This document shows positions 60,686 through 64,000 of a DNA stretch of 64,000 nucleotides, in pieces. The position numbers were made by a program, and so were the translations under genes. This stretch comes from Paracoccus aerodenitrificans (GTDB lineage: Bacteria; Pseudomonadota; Alphaproteobacteria; Rhodobacterales; Rhodobacteraceae). The stretch is from contig NZ_CP115784.1 of assembly GCF_027913215.1 (NCBI RefSeq), positions 930,001 through 994,000 on the forward strand, in the 5' to 3' direction. Positions within the stretch are counted from its first letter, which is position 1. Every line of letters starts with the position of its first letter. The notes below the pieces were generated by a model that saw only the letters and a list, made by a program, of their open reading frames with translations, had not been told where the DNA came from and searched no databases.

Positions 60686-61968
60686 TGGATCAGATCATCG
60701 TCCAGGGGGGCGGCGAGCTTAACGGCGAGATCCCGATTGCCGGGGCCAAGAATGCCTGTCTGACGCTGATGCCGGCAACGCTGCTGACCGATCAGCCTCT
60801 GACGCTGACTAATACGCCGCGCCTGTCGGATATCCGCACGATGACGCAGCTTCTGCAATCGCTCGGGGCCGAGGTGGTCTCGATGCAGGACGGTCAGGTT
60901 CTGGCGATGTCCAGCCATGATCTGACCAGCCACCGGGCGGATTACGAGATCGTGCGCAAGATGCGGGCCTCGATTCTGGTTCTGGGTCCGATGCTGGCGC
61001 GAGATGGCCAGGCGATCGTGTCCCTGCCGGGCGGCTGTGCGATCGGGGCGCGTCCGGTCGATCTGCATCTCAAGGCGCTTGAGGCGATGGGGGCAGAGCT
61101 GGATCTGCGCGAGGGCTATGTCCACGCGACCACCCCCGGCGGACGGCTGAAAGGGGCGCAGATCGAGTTTCCTGTCGTCTCGGTGGGGGCGACCGAAAAC
61201 GCGCTGATGGCGGCGACGCTGGCCAAAGGCACCACGGTTCTGAAAAACGCCGCGCGAGAGCCGGAAATCGTCGATCTTGCCGAATGTCTGCGCCGCATGG
61301 GTGCGCAGATCGAGGGCGAGACGACCGGCACGATCACCATTCAGGGCGTCGATTCATTGTCCGGTGCGACGCATCCGGTTGTCGCCGACCGGATCGAGTT
61401 GGGGACCTATATGCTTGCTCCGGCGATTTGCGGCGGCGAGGTGGAATGCCTTGGCGGCCGGATGGATCTTATCGCGGCATTCGCGGAAAAGCTGGATGAG
61501 GCGGGCATTGAGGTGACGCAGACCGAGCGCGGCATCAAGGTCTCGCGCAAGAATGGCCGTGTCCGTGCGGTCGATGTCGTGACCGAGCCGTTCCCCGGCT
61601 TCCCAACCGATCTGCAGGCGCAGATGATGGCGCTGATGTGTACCGCCGATGGCACCAGCGTGCTTGAGGAACGGATCTTCGAGAACCGCTTCATGCATGC
61701 CCCCGAACTGACCCGGATGGGTGCAAGGATCGAGGTTCATGGCGGCCATGCCACCGTGACCGGCGTTGAAAAGTTGCGTGGCGCTCCGGTGATGGCGACG
61801 GATCTGCGGGCCTCGGTCAGCCTGATCCTTGCCGGTCTGGCAGCCGAGGGCGAAACCGTGGTCAGCCGGGTCTATCACCTCGACCGGGGCTATGAGCGTG
61901 TTGTGCGGAAACTGCGCGGAGTCGGTGCCAATCTGACCCGTATGAAGGAGGCCCATCCCGATGAATGA
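60685..61968 (+). CDS. murA: UDP-N-acetylglucosamine 1-carboxyvinyltransferase
   Basis: 427 aa. Adds enolpyruvate from PEP to UDP-GlcNAc, the first committed peptidoglycan step. [17 protein letters not shown] (lysine of the KN motif), the catalytic cysteine C118 in [15 protein letters not shown] (fosfomycin-sensitive type), and [16 protein letters not shown] are present. It is coupled to the 55-aa gene upstream (1-base overlap) and to the DUF2948 gene downstream (8-base overlap). Confidence 0.97.
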   Translation: MDQIIVQGGGELNGEIPIAGAKNACLTLMPATLLTDQPLTLTNTPRLSDIRTMTQLLQSLGAEVVSMQDGQVLAMSSHDLTSHRADYEIVRKMRASILVLGPMLARDGQAIVSLPGGCAIGARPVDLHLKALEAMGAELDLREGYVHATTPGGRLKGAQIEFPVVSVGATENALMAATLAKGTTVLKNAAREPEIVDLAECLRRMGAQIEGETTGTITIQGVDSLSGATHPVVADRIELGTYMLAPAICGGEVECLGGRMDLIAAFAEKLDEAGIEVTQTERGIKVSRKNGRVRAVDVVTEPFPGFPTDLQAQMMALMCTADGTSVLEERIFENRFMHAPELTRMGARIEVHGGHATVTGVEKLRGAPVMATDLRASVSLILAGLAAEGETVVSRVYHLDRGYERVVRKLRGVGANLTRMKEAHPDE

Positions 61969-62440
61969 CGCCAGTTTTCACGATGCCGATCCCGGCCCGC
62001 TGATGCTGCGTGCCGAGGGCGCAGAGGATGTCTCGGTCCTGTCCATGCTGGTGCAGGATGCGGTTCTGACCGGCGCGGATATCACCTTCGACCGGACACG
62101 GCGTCAACTTACCATGCTGATCAACCGCTTCCGTTGGGAAGATGCGCATGACGCCGAGCGTGAGGGGCGCGATTTCGAACGGGTCCGGGCGCTGCTTGTT
62201 GTCTCGGATATTACCGGCCTGCGCAGCGACGGGATCGACCGTGGCAATGCCGATGAGGTACTGTCGCTGCTGGCGCTTGTCTGGCAGCCCGGTGCGGACG
62301 GGACGGGTCGGCTGATGCTGGAATTCGCCGGTGATGGAACGATTGCGGTCGATGCGGAATGCGTGTCGATCGATCTGCGCGACGTGACCCGCCCCTATAT
62401 CGCACCTTCGGGCCATATGCCCCGCCATGACGACGCGTAG
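61961..62440 (+). CDS. DUF2948 family protein
   Basis: 159 aa. The family is recognised by [20 protein letters not shown], then [35 protein letters not shown] and the end [23 protein letters not shown]2948 proteins lie between murA and hisD in Rhodobacterales; the function is unknown. It overlaps murA by 8 bases. Confidence 0.88.
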   Translation: MNDASFHDADPGPLMLRAEGAEDVSVLSMLVQDAVLTGADITFDRTRRQLTMLINRFRWEDAHDAEREGRDFERVRALLVVSDITGLRSDGIDRGNADEVLSLLALVWQPGADGTGRLMLEFAGDGTIAVDAECVSIDLRDVTRPYIAPSGHMPRHDDA

Positions 62441-62452
62441 CGGCGGCGGCAG

Positions 62453-62986
62453 GTGACCGCCGCCTTTCAGCTTTGGCGGCTGACCCCGGATCGCGCCGAG
62501 GAATGGCAGGCGATCCGGATTGAGGCGCTGACGCGGGCGCCAGAGGCGTTCGGCTCCAGTCTGGATGACTGGGATGGCCGTCCGCTTGCTGATTTTGCCA
62601 AACGGCTTGAGGGATGCGAGATGTGGGCCGCCGGGCCGGGTCCCGGCCAGCCGGCAGCCGTCGCTAGCTGGGAGCGGGATATCTCGCCCGCAGAGCCGGA
62701 TCTGGGCTGGGTCATGTCGGTTTATGTCCGCCCCGAATCGCGCGGGCAGGGGCTGGCCGATGCCATTTTCGACCGGATCGCCCGGTCGGCCTCTGCTGCA
62801 GGGATGACCCGGCTGGGGCTGCATGTGGGAAGCGGGAATATCCATGCACAATCCCTCTATGAGCGGGTGGGTTTCGTGAAGACCGGCGGTCCGCCCATGC
62901 TGAATGAGCGCGGTGTCTGGGAAATCGAGATGCGCCGTATGCTGCGCCCGGCCCTCCGCCACCGGCTCCGTGCGTTGTACGCTTGA
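62453..62986 (+). CDS. GNAT family N-acetyltransferase
   Basis: 177 aa. One GNAT domain with the acetyl-CoA loop in VRPESRGQGLADAIFDRI (about 92-109) and NIHAQSLYERVGFVKTG near the end. Substrate unknown. The start is GTG at 62453, 12 bp after the DUF2948 stop; GGCGGCAG is a poor ribosome binding site. It is inserted between DUF2948 and hisD, which are otherwise close. Confidence 0.85.
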   Translation: MTAAFQLWRLTPDRAEEWQAIRIEALTRAPEAFGSSLDDWDGRPLADFAKRLEGCEMWAAGPGPGQPAAVASWERDISPAEPDLGWVMSVYVRPESRGQGLADAIFDRIARSASAAGMTRLGLHVGSGNIHAQSLYERVGFVKTGGPPMLNERGVWEIEMRRMLRPALRHRLRALYA

Positions 62987-63033
62987 GCGCAGCGTAAGGC
63001 GCGGCTACATATCGCCGACAAAAGGAGCCGTGA

Positions 63034-64000
63034 ATGCCTGTAAGACTGACCACATCCGCCCCCGATTTCGAGGAACGCTTTGCCGGGGTGCTTCAGGCCA
63101 AGCGCGAGGATTCGGGGGATGTCGGTGATGTCGTCGCGGCGATTATCGGCGATGTGCGGGTTCGGGGCGACGAGGCGCTGACAGAATATACCGCGCGTTT
63201 CGACGGGCTGGAGCTGACGGCGGACAGGCTGCGCTTTACCGTTGAGGAAATCGCCGCGCATGTCGCCAAGGTTCCGGCCCGCGAGCGTGAGGCGCTAGAA
63301 CTGGCCGCATCGCGGATCCGGGCCTATCATGAACGTCAGCTGCCTCGCGATGAAAGCTGGACGGATGAGACCGGCGCGATGCTCGGCTGGCGCTGGACGC
63401 CTGTATCCGATGCCGGGCTGTATGTGCCGGGAGGGCAGGCAAGCTATCCTTCGTCGGTGCTGATGAATGCCGTGCCCGCCCGTGTCGCCGGGGTGAGACG
63501 GTTGGTGGTCTGTGTGCCGACACCGCGCGGAGAGGTGAACCCGCTGGTGTTGCTGGCCTGCCAGATCGCCGGCGTGGACGAAATTTACCGCATAGGCGGG
63601 GCGCAGGCGATTGCGGCCATGGCCTATGGCACTGAAACACTGGCTCCGGTCGATAAGATCACCGGCCCCGGCAATGCCTATGTCGCGGCGGCGAAGCGTC
63701 AGGTTTTCGGCAAGGTCGGTATCGACATGATCGCGGGCCCGTCCGAAGTGCTGGTGATCGCGGATGCGGATCAGAACCCGGACTGGATCGCGCTGGATCT
63801 GATGGCGCAAGCTGAACACGACGCCGATGCACAGTCGATCCTGATCACCCCGGATGAGGCGCTGGCGGATGCGGTGAAAAGCGCGGTCGAAACGCTGATC
63901 CCGACTCTGGCGCGGGCAGAGATCGCGGGGGCAAGCTGGCGCGACTATGGGACAGTCATCGTGACGCGCGATCTGGATGAGGCGGCAAGCCTCTCGGACC
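63034..64000 (+). CDS. hisD: Histidinol dehydrogenase (partial, runs off the window)
   Basis: At least 322 codons are visible; the gene continues beyond 64000. It performs the last two oxidations of histidine synthesis. Signatures are GLYVPGGQASYPSSVLMNAV, YRIGGAQAIAAMAYGT, the ITGPGNAYVAAAKRQV loop and AGPSEVLVIAD, with LMAQAEHDADAQSILIT holding the zinc-site His/Gln. AAAGGAG precedes the ATG at 63034. Confidence 0.95.
   Translation, partial: MPVRLTTSAPDFEERFAGVLQAKREDSGDVGDVVAAIIGDVRVRGDEALTEYTARFDGLELTADRLRFTVEEIAAHVAKVPAREREALELAASRIRAYHERQLPRDESWTDETGAMLGWRWTPVSDAGLYVPGGQASYPSSVLMNAVPARVAGVRRLVVCVPTPRGEVNPLVLLACQIAGVDEIYRIGGAQAIAAMAYGTETLAPVDKITGPGNAYVAAAKRQVFGKVGIDMIAGPSEVLVIADADQNPDWIALDLMAQAEHDADAQSILITPDEALADAVKSAVETLIPTLARAEIAGASWRDYGTVIVTRDLDEAASLSD

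Overview
The window looks like ordinary chromosome of an alphaproteobacterium in the Rhodobacteraceae/Paracoccaceae, most like Paracoccus; the genus is an inference from gene order and protein style, since no rRNA or tRNA gene is present. Supporting signs are high GC, a CckA hybrid kinase with a CtrA box in front of it, a LexA box of the alphaproteobacterial GTTC-N7-GTTC type at recA, a single-cysteine DksA, the folB-folP-glmM and murA-DUF2948-hisD gene orders, and many tightly packed ATGA/TGATG gene overlaps.

Layout. 1-7 kb: the tail of a Hint-domain protein, a TetR repressor divergent from an RND efflux operon (adaptor, pump, RsmB-type methyltransferase). 7-13 kb: cckA, a small sulfotransferase, recA with an SOS promoter, and an imelysin/DUF1513 pair. 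13-21 kb: CsbD-like protein, YejA-type binding protein, a candidate small RNA, 3-hydroxybutyrate dehydrogenase, LysR, DUF1127, host-attachment protein, aspartate aminotransferase, SdhE, MarR/LdtR-like regulator, glyoxalase. 21-29 kb: thyA-folA, an esterase-like hydrolase, and the unsaturated fatty acid operon fabA-[6-TM protein]-fabB-fabI, followed by a glycosyltransferase-like gene with a membrane-anchored coiled-coil partner. 29-38 kb: infC (ATA start), dut, moeB-like, M3 peptidase, selD, a PPDK-like enzyme with a divergent ATP domain, SleB hydrolase. 38-49 kb: folB-folP-glmM, FAD monooxygenase, dksA, MoxR ATPase, GNAT-aroQ, ABM/DUF72 pair, ZntR-like MerR, 3-hydroxyacyl-CoA dehydrogenase, guaA, CAP lipoprotein. 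49-57 kb: a complete branched-chain amino-acid ABC operon (livJ-G-F-hyp-H-M) and class II DAHP synthase. 57-59 kb: two tandem 841-bp IS5-family elements in a TA-IS-TA-IS-TA arrangement. 59-64 kb: ThiE-like protein, SPOUT methyltransferase, a 55-aa protein, murA, DUF2948, GNAT and the first part of hisD.

The only clearly mobile DNA is the IS pair. No CRISPR array, prophage, toxin-antitoxin pair or defence island was seen, and no large undescribed system is evident. The observations most worth testing are small-scale: a promoter-hairpin-terminator unit at 15.6 kb that looks like an sRNA or attenuator; a hairpin that buries the Shine-Dalgarno of a TTG-started membrane gene inside the fab operon; the CtrA box at cckA; the PPDK homologue whose nucleotide-binding half has lost its usual signatures; the tandem IS with an abutted-end junction; and convergent gene pairs that share palindromic stop codons.
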